From positions 58,876,195-58,940,194 of the forward strand of contig CM039462.1 of the NCBI GenBank assembly GCA_022414725.1: a stretch of 64,000 nt of DNA, read 5' to 3'. How positions within the stretch are numbered: position 1 is the stretch's first letter; the number at the start of each line of letters is the position of its first letter. Below, in pieces: positions 31,150 to 40,941 of the stretch. The DNA comes from Microglena sp. YARC (Eukaryota; Chlorophyta; Chlorophyceae; Chlamydomonadales; Chlamydomonadaceae). The translations under genes and the position numbers were made by a program. Under the pieces are notes generated by a model. That model did no database searches. It saw only the letters and a program-made list of their open reading frames with translations, and was not told the origin of the DNA.

Positions 31150-31504
31150 TCGTGTGCTCTTCTCAATCCGTATTGCGACAGATATCCGTCTTGCGACAGA
31201 TATCCGTCTTGCGACAGATATTGCTGCATGTGGGCAAATGGCTTGTCTTTCATTCTTGTTTGATCAGTGCGGAGCAGCCCATGCTATGCATATTCATGAA
31301 CATGAACATGTGGAGAAGGATGTGCTTATGGGGCTGAGCAATGTTGCAGCATTGGGGGGAAATGTTGAATGTCTCATGCTGGTACATAGACAAGGATCCC
31401 CTATGCATCCTTCTCTGTCAACCTGGACTTTACACATTTGTGCCACTTTCGATTGCACATGCAAGGGTGGACATGCTGCATGCTCACGGGATGCATCCAC
31501 CTGA
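31150..31504 (+). pseudogene. Degraded ankyrin-repeat-like fragment
   Basis: A frame starting with three 18-base repeats (TGCGACAGATATCCGTCT), then ACGQMACLSFLFDQCG, NVAALGGNVECLMLVHRQGSPMH, which follows the AAxxGxxECLxxxHxxGxP step of algal and giant-virus ankyrin repeats. It is short and has no proper ends. The assignment is weak. Confidence 0.3.
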
Positions 31505-32238
31505 CGGATAGAACAACCGTCTTCCCCTGCGCTGCGTCCGCATTGATGTCGCCTAAGACCTCCGTCCGGCTTCCACAGTACTGATCGAGGCGTTGCGAGA
31601 ATAGCGTGGGGTGACAGTTGACAAAATCTGCTTTAATCCTCCGTGTGAGAATGAGTATGCGCAAGTCACGTGATCCCCGCAATCCGCAATCCGCACGACT
31701 GCCGACATGATCGATCATGTATGTATCATCTTCTGTGTCGACGACAAGTGTTTCGTGTGCGCTTCGAAAAACGAGTGTAAACCACGCAAAATCCAGTTCC
31801 TTGCATGTTATGAACGGATTTTCTGTATGCCCTGCGTTCCACACATGCAAATATTTTCGGCTGCTATTGAATATTATGTTTGTTACAGCATCATTACAAA
31901 TCGTCTCCTCTGTACTTGTAGCAGCTATAAAGCTAGGTTCATGTTATCGAGTTGCGCAACAACACATACCACTCTGTGGGGCGAGCTTACAAGTCATTGC
32001 AGGCCCTCACGCAGATTTTGGTACGCAATCCGTGTACACCATCCAATTACTTGACCCGCCTCCACAATGTGATCTTCCATACTTTAATAGTAGATTTGAG
32101 AGTGCATTTGAGCACGTCACCATCAAAATAGATGGGCCACACTAAGCTGGTGGTTTCCGCAAATCCGACAATAACAGTCTGCTTGAGACGACACGTGTTT
32201 TCGCGCACCCTCGAACCACGAGTGTAAACAATCGATTC
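31505..32238. other. Stretch without a supportable gene
   Basis: Several overlapping frames of 100-150 codons exist on both strands (for example 31401-31850 minus, 31717-32145 plus) but none shows a recognisable motif. GTGCGC(T/C)TC(A/G)AA near 31755 resembles the sequence near 54890 (CGACAAGTGTTTCGTGTGCG), so 31740-31770 may be a dispersed repeat. Confidence 0.4.
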
Positions 32239-32391
32239 TTTACACCAGCCTGTATCCTTTGCGATTACACCAGCCTGTATCCTTTGCGATTACACCAGCC
32301 TGTATCCTTTGCGATTACACCAGCCTGTATCCTTTGCAATTACACCAGCCTGTATCCTTTGCGATTACACCAGCCTGTATCCTTTGCGATT
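32239..32391. repeat. 25-bp tandem repeat
   Basis: Six copies of TTACACCAGCCTGTATCCTT plus TGCGA, near identical. It lies about 270 bases inside the right terminal repeat. Confidence 0.9.
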
Positions 32392-32658
32392 CCCCTATCG
32401 ATATACGAGATCTATTGTATAGTGTGATCACCGTTTGCGATTACTTTACCGGGTTTTCCGTCATCTGTGAGTGATATCTTACAGTATCGAGGTATTGACA
32501 CAGGTGCCGCCGTGATGCGAGAGGTCACCGTGTGATGTGACTCGACTCGACAGGTGCCGTCATGATGCGCGAGGTCGCTCTGTGACTCGACACAGGTTCC
32601 GGCGTGATGATAGTGGTCGGTTCTGTCTGTCTTGACAAGATCGGTCGGTCGGTCGGTC

Positions 32659-32746
32659 TTGACAAGATCGGTTACAAATCTTGAATTGGTCAACTTTTCA
32701 GAATCCCCAAAATAGAAGGTGTCCCAATATCAAATGTCCCTAGCTG
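32659..32746 (-). repeat. Right terminal inverted repeat of the 6.8-kb element
   Basis: Inverse of 25926-26013 with one mismatch over 88 bases; followed by TA. A run of CGGT repeats (32638-32658) abuts its inner edge. It still encodes the transposase C-terminal residues GYKS and stop, on the plus strand. Confidence 0.9.
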
Positions 32747-32756
32747 TATGTGTCGG

Positions 32757-33723
32757 CTACCTTGACACCACTCTCATCGATCCGATATCCTTGTCAAAGA
32801 AGGCTGCATACCGTGTTCCTCTGTATGCGCTCGCCTGGATGTGCGTCGCCTCACTTATGTCATTTGGATCATCATCAGTATCCGACGATCTGCCTGAACG
32901 ACGACCCTCATAATCCTTTTTTTTTTTTAATAATGTTTTTGGTATCGTCCGCACTGCGTGTAGCCCGTGTGCGAGCAGTGCGTATATTGCCTCGTCCCTG
33001 TGTTGTGTTTGCGAATCTATCCATTATTCGAGTCCCTTGTGAAACCCAATAGGTAAAGATACGGTCAATGTCTTTGTAGGTTTCATCTTGTTTTTGTTTT
33101 CCGTTTCCATGTATTCTCCTCTTCTTCTGTTACACTCAGACCGGTCAATAATGTTACAGTATATTGAATCAATTCCAATTCTCTATGTACAACTTGGACA
33201 GACGGTCGATTGTTGTACACATGTACCCTCACCGCCAACTGGTCGCGATGGCAAGAAGAATTGGGGCGGCACCCATGTAGAACCTGGCATACGCACCAAT
33301 CTGTTCAGATCTCGAAGAGTCTCTATCCGGAATGATATCACCGACGATGTCAGCCGTCTCGAGGTTCCAAACGTCAGTTTGACGCTGAGACTTGAAGATC
33401 AGACCCTTGCGATAATATTGCACCGAGCTGTACGACCTGGTACCTCCGTCGAGTCCTGTTACAGTCACGATATAAGTAACACCCGGGTCTACCGCAGCCA
33501 CTACCACATTCACGTGCGTGCGTGTGTTTGCTCCATCCAGTAGTGTGGTGTCTTCTGGTTGATGTGAACTGTGGTACGTCGCTTGTTCCGCGCCTACGAT
33601 CACTAGGCTACTTCTGCTTGAGGCGTATTTGTGTATGGCTAGATATGACTTAATACACCAATACGATTTTGAATCAACAAATTGCAAGATGTCTGTACTT
33701 TCGAGAGGACCAGCCATCCGCAC
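32757..33723 (-). pseudogene. Remnant of another Fanzor (RuvC-I region)
   Basis: 33229-33723 minus reads VVVAAVDPGVTYIVTVTGLDGGTRSYSSVQYYRKG, matching RVGVDPGMTDIVTV...FSSARFSEVAG in the Fanzor at 27004, with further similarity to its SEQIGAYARFYMGAAPILL segment (compare DHVRAYLKALPILL). It stops at 33229, and the downstream part (frame 32757-32954) is degraded beyond safe identification. It lies between the 6.8-kb element and the first 7-kb repeat. Confidence 0.55.
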
Positions 33724-34266
33724 TTAAGCGATCGCCTCTTTCTGAATTTCAGCACAGCACAGCACATCCGTTTCATTCCATGCTAACAAAAAATTGACGC
33801 ACATTTTCCTCATTTAAAAACCAACAACAACAACAACCTTTGATAAACCACCCAATATCTCTTTCCCCGTCGGTATTTAGGCAGACCTTTGAAATCGTTT
33901 GAATCAACTGGTTTGAATCAATGAACCCCTATCAAGCGGTTTTCCCCTTGAATCAGGGTACCTTGAAAACAGTTTGAATCAGTGATTCAATTCAAGCAGC
34001 TTATTCATTGAATCAGACGGAAGTCAATCAAGACAATATCAAACGGAATTCAAGGTGGTCGAAGATATTGCACTTCGAAATGTAGCTAAGCTCCCATATG
34101 TAGGCTGCCGAGAGGTAGGAAGCTTTGAATCCGAGGCGGGCGAGCGCCTAGCGATAACCGGCACAAATCCGTACCTTGTAGTACATTAGTTGTGCTTTCA
34201 TTGGCTAGACAAAAATCTAGGGTGGGGTGTAGGTGCTAGCAAGATGATGGCTGTAATCTCAAGTGT

Positions 34267-34393
34267 CACAACTGGCTATGTAACCAAGTTGAAGTCTGGC
34301 TATGTAACCAAGTTGAAGTCTGGCTACGTAACCAAGTTGAAGTCTGGCTATGTAACCAAGTTGAAGTCTGGCTATGTAACCAAGTTGAAGTTG
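34267..34393. repeat. 24-bp tandem repeat (five copies)
   Basis: GGCTATGTAACCAAGTTGAA plus GTCT repeated five times; translated on the plus strand it gives GYVTKLKS in the small frame 34190-34423, for which there is no other support. Second copy at 41345-41471. Confidence 0.85.
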
Positions 34394-34594
34394 AATGTAG
34401 GAGTTTGGAAACAGCCCAAGTAGGGTGTGTGTGCGTGTTTAAGTACTCGCACTTTGGACAATGGTAGGAAAGAAACTTTTACAAGAAAGGAAACAAATAT
34501 AATGCCAGAAAACAAATTGGTATCATATATTTAATTTTCCTGCTGAGGACGGCTTAGCTGGCTCGAAGCTACACAACAACCTAATATACAGAGA

Positions 34595-34975
34595 GACAGC
34601 CTAATGGAGCTGGCTGGAAACTATACAACCTGGCACACAAAGTGAAAGTCTTATGGAGCTGGCTGGAAGCTGTACAACCTAATGGAGCTGGGTGGAAGCT
34701 TTACAACCTGCCACACAAGTGAAAGTCTAATGGAGCTGGCTGGAAGCTCTACAACCTAATGGAGCTGGCTAGAAGCTGTACAAACCTATTGCAGCTGGCT
34801 GGAAGCTGTACAACCTAATGGATCTGGCTAGAAGCTGTACAACCTGTCACACAAAGTGAAAGTCTATTGAAGCTGGCTGGAAGTTCTACAACCTAAGGAG
34901 CTAGCTGGAAGCTGTACAACCCATGGCTGGAAGCTGTACAACCTAATGGAGCTGGCTGGAAGTTAGGTCTAATTC
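34595..34975. repeat. About 29-bp degenerate tandem repeat
   Basis: Around ten imperfect copies of AATGGAGCTGGCTGGAAGCT followed by GTACAACCT, some with an inserted CACACAAAGTGAAAGTCT. Counterpart in copy 2 at about 41670-42045. Confidence 0.8.
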
Positions 34976-35168
34976 AGGAGTAGGGAAAGTATTCATCGTT
35001 GTGGGTATCGCACAATTGATGAATACAATACAGTGCTCTCGTGGGTATCGCCACAAGAAGGCTGTATATTGTCAACTACCAGGCCCGGCTATTGTCCAAG
35101 GTGGTGGAAGGGATAATAGGCCTATCTACTGCTGTGCTTGAAATTTCAAATTAAATTTTTGGGTTTTT

Positions 35169-35237
35169 TGTATGAGGGTTTAAAGGTACTGCCTGTCCTG
35201 GTCAACAAGGACAGGCAGTACCTTTAAACCCTCATAA
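35169..35237. repeat. Perfect long hairpin, 29-base arms
   Basis: TATGAGGGTTTAAAGGTACT continuing GCCTGTCCT, loop GGTCAACA, then the exact inverse. The same hairpin is at about 42240-42307. Flanked by GTTTTTTG and CAAAAC, extending partial symmetry. Confidence 0.9.
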
Positions 35238-35499
35238 ACAAAACCCAAACTAAAGTCACCCTATGATTACTGCTCCATGCTACTATATATTCAGGGCACT
35301 AACATGCCTTAATATCCCATTGGCTAAGCTTGGCACCACATGATGGCAGCTTCCAGGCAGCTCCACTACTGCATATTCGTCCTTTACTTGCTCCCAACAG
35401 CCAGCATTCATGAATGACCTGCAAGGGAAAAACATTAGAATGAGTAAGATAATGCTGCTTAGAATGTGCTGCACTTATCATGTTGGTGACTTAAGTGTG

Positions 35500-36308
35500 T
35501 GCAGAGGGTGGTGGATGCATACATGGCTAAACGCATTGACCACCCATTTTGTAGCAAGCAGCCTCAAGGGCGCTTATGCGGCTACATAATGGGCAGGTGC
35601 AGCTAAGCCATATTTTTTATTACTGACATGCATTAATTAAGTTGTTACATAAGGGTGGTTCAGGCATACCATACAAGGCAAATCGCATCTCCCGCCCATT
35701 CTGTAGCAAGCAGCCTCAAGGGCGCTTATCGGGCTACAGTATGGGTAGGTTCAGCTAAGCCATATTATGATATTATTCATAAGTAACATGCATTAATTAA
35801 GTTGTTACATGAGGGTGGTTAAGGCATACCATACAAGGCAAATCGCATCTCCTGCCCATTCTGTAGCAAGCAGCCTCAAGGGCGCTTATCGGGCTACAGT
35901 ATGGGTAGGTTCAGCTAAGCCATATTATGATATTATTGATAAGTAACATGCATTAATTAAGTTGTTACATGAGGGTGGTTCAGGCATACCATACAAGGCA
36001 AATCGCATCTCCCGCCCATTCTGTAGCAAGCAGCCTCAAGGGCGCTTATCGGGCTACAGTATGGGTAGGTTCAGCTAAGCCATATTCTGATATTATTCAT
36101 AAGTAACATGCATTAATTAAGTTGTTACATGAGGGTGGTTAAGGCATACCATACAAGGCAAATCGCATCTCCCGCCCATTCTGTAGCAAGCAGCCTCAAG
36201 GGCGCTTATCGGGCTACAGTATGGGTAGGTTCAGCTAAGCCATATTCTGATATTATTGATAAGTAACATGCATTAATTAAGTTGTTACATGAGGGTGGTT
36301 CAGGCATG
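35500..36308. repeat. About 160-bp satellite-like tandem repeat
   Basis: Five units with the core TGTAGCAAGCAGCCTCAAGG, CTTATCGGGCTACAGTATGG and AACATGCATTAATTAAGTTG. Counterpart at about 42580-43375. Confidence 0.85.
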
Positions 36309-36430
36309 AAAACATAACTCACCACAACTTCTTGCCAAGTCCTAGTTTCGCTCCCCTCGAATCCTCCGAGCGAGCTGCAAGTGGAAACAGACATCAAAGT
36401 TAGTGAATGAGTGAGTGTTTCAAGTAGCTC

Positions 36431-36560
36431 AGTCCACCCCCCCCCCCCCCCCCCCCCCCCCATCCCCTCCCAACCCCCTTGTTCTATAGTGTTGTGTAGT
36501 GTTGTGTAGTGTTGTGTAGTGTTGTATAGTGTTGTGTAGTGTTGTGTAGTGTAGTGTAGT
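36431..36560. repeat. Poly-C tract and TGTTGTGTAG simple repeat
   Basis: About 30 C residues followed by eight copies of a 10-base unit (AGTGTTGTGT). The poly-C length differs in copy 2 (43505-43538). Confidence 0.85.
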
Positions 36561-36930
36561 GTACTGTTGTGTTTTGTCGTGTACGGGTCCCAGCAGCTGC
36601 AGCATATTTTTACCAAAGGCCAACTGCCCACCTAGGGATCTGCCCAGAAGCTGCAGCATATTTTGTGTGCATCCAACTCTTACCCCCCACCCCGCCCACC
36701 CACCCCCCACCCCACCCCCAACCCCTGTAGATAGCGCACCTGCATATCCTTGGGCATAATGGTTACCCGCTTGGCATGTATAGCCGCCAGATTAGTGTTC
36801 TCGAAGAGGCCCACCAAGTAGGCCTCTGTCGCTTCCTGAAGGGCCAAATTTGCCCCTGCTTGGATTCTGTAATTTCCGAAATCTTGTACAATTTGTCGAA
36901 CTAGCCTCGTGTAACTACGAGGAGCAGCTT

Positions 36931-37026
36931 GCACTAACGAGGCAACGATCACAAGGCCAAGATGCAGTTGGCGACCAGGGCTGCTCACCGATGCATGTAT
37001 GCCTTGTGATCGTTGCCTCGTTAGTA
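36931..37026. repeat. Long inverted repeat, 24-base arms
   Basis: CTAACGAGGCAACGATCACA then AGGC, about 45 bases of loop, then the exact inverse (GCCTTGTGATCGTTGCCTCG, TTAG). Same structure in copy 2 near 44011-44104. Confidence 0.85.
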
Positions 37027-37555
37027 GTTGTCTCCAGTCGAAGTGAAGAAAAAAAAGAGGAAGAGGAGGATCGTAGCGTAGCGTTCAGAATGCGAGTTTA
37101 CAATCTGGTGGCTCGAATTGCACTTGGCCGGTTCAGTTTGTGGGTTCAGGGGTTTGGCGTGGGCTCCGTTGCCAGGGATCTTCTACTGGGCGCGGGGACA
37201 GCTGAGAGCCGGACAGGAGTACGGTACACGGTTGCTTGGAACAACAGTCCAGCTAGCACTACAACAGTTCGCGTCCCGGATTTATTGGAACAGGGAAGAG
37301 AGGAACCAACGGTGAAGGGCCAGCAAGGGTAGGAAAGGGAATATACGGTTAGCACAAGGGTCTATATTGCTTATTAACCGTAGGTATTTCGGCCCAATTT
37401 CAGCAGTGAATACAACTGCATTATTTAATGAATAACTATTCTAATCTTTGCATACCGTACTTCCTTTAAGTTACATAGACTTAGATATGAATAAGGGATG
37501 CTTTGGAATATATGTCAAAGAGGTTATCAATGTAATAAAACATGTTTATAACATA

Positions 37556-38431
37556 ACCCCTAGACTATCCTACAGTAGGAAAATGGTCCCTGAACTTGTC
37601 AGGTACCCATATGGGATCAGTCCGATTCAGGAAAACCAAAGATCAGAAGCAGATTCGAAGGAACGAGGAAGTTCTGAGTTCAAATCAGTAGTTACCGATC
37701 TGCGCTGTTTAAACCGTAACCAGTTGAGATCCTGAACCCCATAGACTATCCTACAGTAGGAAAATGGTCCCTGAACTTGTCAGGTACCTATATGTGATCA
37801 GTCCGATTCAGGAAAACCAAAGATCAGAAGCAGATTCGAAGGAACGAGGAAGTTCTGAGTTTAAATCAGTAGTTACTGATCTGCGCTGTTTAAACCGTAA
37901 CCAGTTGAGATCCTGAACCCCATAAACTATCCGACAGTAGGAAAATGGTCCCTGAACTTGTCAGGTGCCTATATGTGATCAGTCCGATTCAGGAAAACCA
38001 AAGATCAGAAGCAGATTCGAAGGAACGAGGAAGTTCTGAGTTTACATCAGTAGTTACCGATCTGCGCTGTTTAAACCGTAACCAGTTGAGATCCTGAACC
38101 CCATAAACTATCCGACAGTAGGAAAATGGTCCCTGAACTTGTCAGGTAACTATATGTGATCAGTCCGATTCAGGAAAACCAAAGATCAGAAGCAGATTCG
38201 AAGGAACGAGGAAGTTCTGAGTTTACATCAGTAGTTACCGATCTGCGCTGTTTAAACCGTAACCAGTTGAGATCCTGAACCCCATAAACTATCCGACAGT
38301 AGGAAAATGGTCCCTGAACTTGTCAGGTACCTATATGTGATCAGTCCGATTCAGGAAAACCAAAGATCAGAAGCAGATTCGAAGGAACGAGGAAGTTCTG
38401 AGTTTAAATCAGTAGTTACCGATCTGCGCTG
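37556..38431. repeat. 181-bp satellite, direct array (five units)
   Basis: Units start CCCATA(A/G)ACTATCC and contain AGATTCGAAGGAACGAGGAA and GTTCTGAGTTTAAATC. Five copies here; six in copy 2 (44636-45691), which accounts for most of the length difference between the two elements. Confidence 0.9.
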
Positions 38432-39150
38432 TTCGAAAGGCGCGGATCTGTAACCAGTTCTCTAAGCTCAGAACTTCCCCGTCCCTTCGAATCTGGTTAT
38501 GACATTTTGTTTACCTGAATCTAATTTATCAGATATAGGTACCTAAGAAGTTTAGAAACCATTATCGTAGTGTAGGATAGCCTACTGGCGTGCAGGGTCC
38601 AATTGGTAGCTGTTCGAAAGGCGCGGATCTGTAACTAGTTCTCTAAGCTCAGAACTTCCCCGTCCCTTCGATTCTGGTTATGATATTTTGTTTTCCTGAA
38701 TCGATATAATCATATATAGGTACCTAAGAAGTTTAGAAACCATTATCTAGGTGTAGGATAGCCTACTGGCGTGCAGGGTCCCAACTGGTCGCCGTTCGAA
38801 AGGCACGGATCTGTAACCAGTTCTCTAAGCTCAGAACTTCCTCGTCCCTTCGAATCTGGTTATGATCTTTTGTTTTCCTGAATCTAAATAATCATATATA
38901 GGTACATGAGAAGTTTAGAAACCATTATCATAGTGGAGGATAGCCTACTGGTGTGCAGGGTCCCAACTGGTCGCTGTTCGAAAGGCGCGGATGTGTAACC
39001 AGTTCTCTAAGCTCAGAACTTCCTCGTCCCTTTGAATCTGGTTATGATCTTTTTGTTTTCCAGAATCGGAATAATCATATTTGGGTACATGAGAAGTTTC
39101 GGGATCATTATCCCCCATTGTTCATCAGGTTTGATTAGCATGACCCCCAT
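38430..39150. repeat. 181-bp satellite, inverted and diverged array (four units)
   Basis: Units start GCTGTTCGAAAGGCGCGGAT and contain CTCAGAACTTCC(C/T)CGTCCC and TTCGAATCTGG, the reverse complement of the core of the preceding array. Together the two arrays form a large palindromic satellite. Counterpart 45690-46412. Confidence 0.85.
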
Positions 39151-39396
39151 CAGGGTTGTCTAGGTCCTGCGACGCAGATCCCGCATGCACCGCAGGCGCA
39201 GGCCCTAGAATCCGATTCAAATATGGCGACCTGCTTCTCCGCCCATGCGCGTGCGGTTACGGCGGTACTGCATGCTGTACAGTTCAAACTGGTCAGCGCA
39301 ATGGGTTAGCGCTTCAACTTAGGGGCTGTGCAAGCTTTCACTGTTCACTGCGCGTCAATTGGTTCTCGACTCAGCGATATTCCTGCAGAATAGCGC

Positions 39397-40110
39397 ACCA
39401 TGCTGCCTGCTTTCCTTGAATTAACTTGGACTGATCTATTCATAGCTTCAGCCATTCCCGAATTGCTTCCTAGATCCGTCAATACCTACATGCGCGAGCA
39501 CTTTGCTTCCGCGGCACTTTGCTTTGGGAATGGTTGTGCTTCAACTCAAGACTGTAGCGACCTTCTTCTCCGCCCACGCCGGTGCATTTTTCGTTTCGTC
39601 AAGTGGTGCCTTACTTGACCAGAGTTGTGTCGCAGGCATTAAGGCAGCTGCAGCAAAATGAACTATCATGGAGCCGCAAGAGTTCCAATGCTCGAGGTGT
39701 GAAACAGGTGCGCAGTCAGATAGCGACATGCTGCCTGCTTTCCTTGAATTAACTTGGACTGAGCTTGCTTTCATAGCTTCAGCCATTCCCGAATTACTTC
39801 TGAGATCCGTCAATACCTACACGCGCGAGCACTTTGCTTCCGCGGTACTTTGCTTTGGGAATTGTTGTGCTTCAACCCAAGACTGTAGCGACCTGCTTCT
39901 CCGCCCCCGCGCGTGCGGTTAAGGTACTGCGTTTTGCGTCTCGTCAAGTGGTGCCTTACTTGGCCAGAATTTGTCTCAACTTTGACTGACTCGCTTTTTC
40001 GAGTTGTTCCGCAGGCATTAAGGCAGCTGCAGCAAGTCGACCTATCGTCCAGCTCATCATGGAGCCGCAAGAGTTCCAATGCTCGAGGTGCAAAACAGGT
40101 GCGCATTCAG
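39397..40110. repeat. About 330-bp imperfect duplication
   Basis: ATGCTGCCTGCTTTCCTTGA begins at 39400 and 39728; GCAGGCATTAAGGCAGCTGC occurs at 39631 and 40012; ATGGAGCCGCAAGAGTTCCA at 39668 and 40059. Short frames across it (MLPAFLELTWT, MEPQEFQCSRC) are repeated with it. A coding role is possible if spliced but not supported. Confidence 0.6.
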
Positions 40111-40843
40111 ATAGCGAATTTGGTTTGAACCATGGCTGCTATTTGAAAGTCGGAAGAATGCGCATTGCTGCCAATGTATCTCAACTAACGCTCACCAACG
40201 AACATTTGTCTGCAGGTCTCACTCTTGCGACTGGTCTCGCGTCAGAACGCCTGGATGCTGATGACCTTGAGGCTGAAGACGATGTCGTTGATGAACAAGA
40301 AGCACAGCATGCTGGAGTTTCGTCAATTCGTACCTGAGGAACTATTTCGTGGCCAACTGCACTTCCTTAGTAGCATATATATCTAGCTCTTCAATCACTA
40401 ATTACTATCATGTTTAACTATCTAAGGATTCATTCATTATGGTGCTTTCAATTTCTGTAACAAAGATCGAAGAGTCCTGCTGTCCAAATATGCGCCCTCA
40501 GTCTTCAGTGCTTGCATTGCTTTACGAAAAAACAGATCTATTTGAACATCATTTGAGTCATGTTTGAAACAACCAACCTTGTTTCAAACCTTTTTCAAGG
40601 GGCACGTTGATGACGGCTTGATTAAGATCTATTTGAACATGGTTTGAGTCATGTTTGAAACAACCAACCTTGTTTCAAACGGATCTCAATCGGTAGGTTT
40701 GATGGCCGACTGATTCAAACAGGAAACAAAGATCGATTGAATCAAGGTTATCTCCGATTGAATCTAAGAATGAATCAAACGAACAATTCAAACAGGATTT
40801 TCTTTGTTTCAAACGACCCTCAAAGAAGTACTAAAGACCGACG

Positions 40844-40941
40844 TATGGCGTACGCTTTTGGGGCACTGAAGCAACCATTGGCGATTCTTGAAGTACGGGT
40901 TTGGCATCTTCCCCTCCCCCTTCACCTTGTTCGTCACATAC
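40844..40941 (-). pseudogene. TnpB/Fanzor2 fragment trapped between the two 7-kb copies
   Basis: The 98-base spacer reads on the minus strand YVTNKVKGEGKMPNP, then YFKNRQWLLQCPKSVRH, the segment that follows FAGCSRFMYNKAV in IS607 TnpB/Fanzor2 proteins (usual form NPFF...WLLETPKDVR). The preceding part of the same gene lies at 48123-48320, beyond copy 2. Confidence 0.65.

Larger units (their letters stand above)
25926..32746. mobile_element. 6.8-kb Tc1/IS630-type element with 88-bp terminal inverted repeats and cargo
   Basis: Left repeat 25926-26013 and right repeat 32659-32746 are inverse copies over 88 bases with one mismatch. Both start CAGCTAGGGACATTTGATAT and are bordered by TA (25924-25925 and 32747-32748), the target duplication of the Tc1/mariner superfamily. 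Inside: transposase (25988-26935), Fanzor (27004-28938), a virion-like gene with a stop (29150-30832), an ankyrin-like remnant (31.15-31.5 kb) and a 25-bp tandem array (32.24-32.39 kb). The near-identity of the ends implies a recent or active element, but the Fanzor and virion gene each have a stop. A nested origin of the cargo cannot be excluded. Confidence 0.8.
33868..40843. mobile_element. 7-kb repeat-rich element, copy 1
   Basis: Begins CGTCGGTATTTAGGCAGACC and ends CTAAAGACCGACG; the other copy ends CTAAATACCGACG, giving 13-base terminal inverted repeats (CGTCGGTATTTAG). Subterminal GTTTGAATCA / TGATTCAAAC motifs recur many times at both ends. No convincing protein gene; the largest plausible frame is 40059-40337. 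The interior is a series of tandem arrays and hairpins listed separately. It looks like a non-autonomous DNA transposon. No clear target duplication was found. Confidence 0.75.

Noticed and set aside
34190..34423. Small frame with five GYVTKLKS repeats as a gene
   Set aside because: It only translates the 24-bp tandem repeat; no start context or homolog-like sequence.
36431..36461. Poly-C tract as a regulatory element
   Set aside because: Length differs between copies and such tracts are unreliable in assemblies; no further support.
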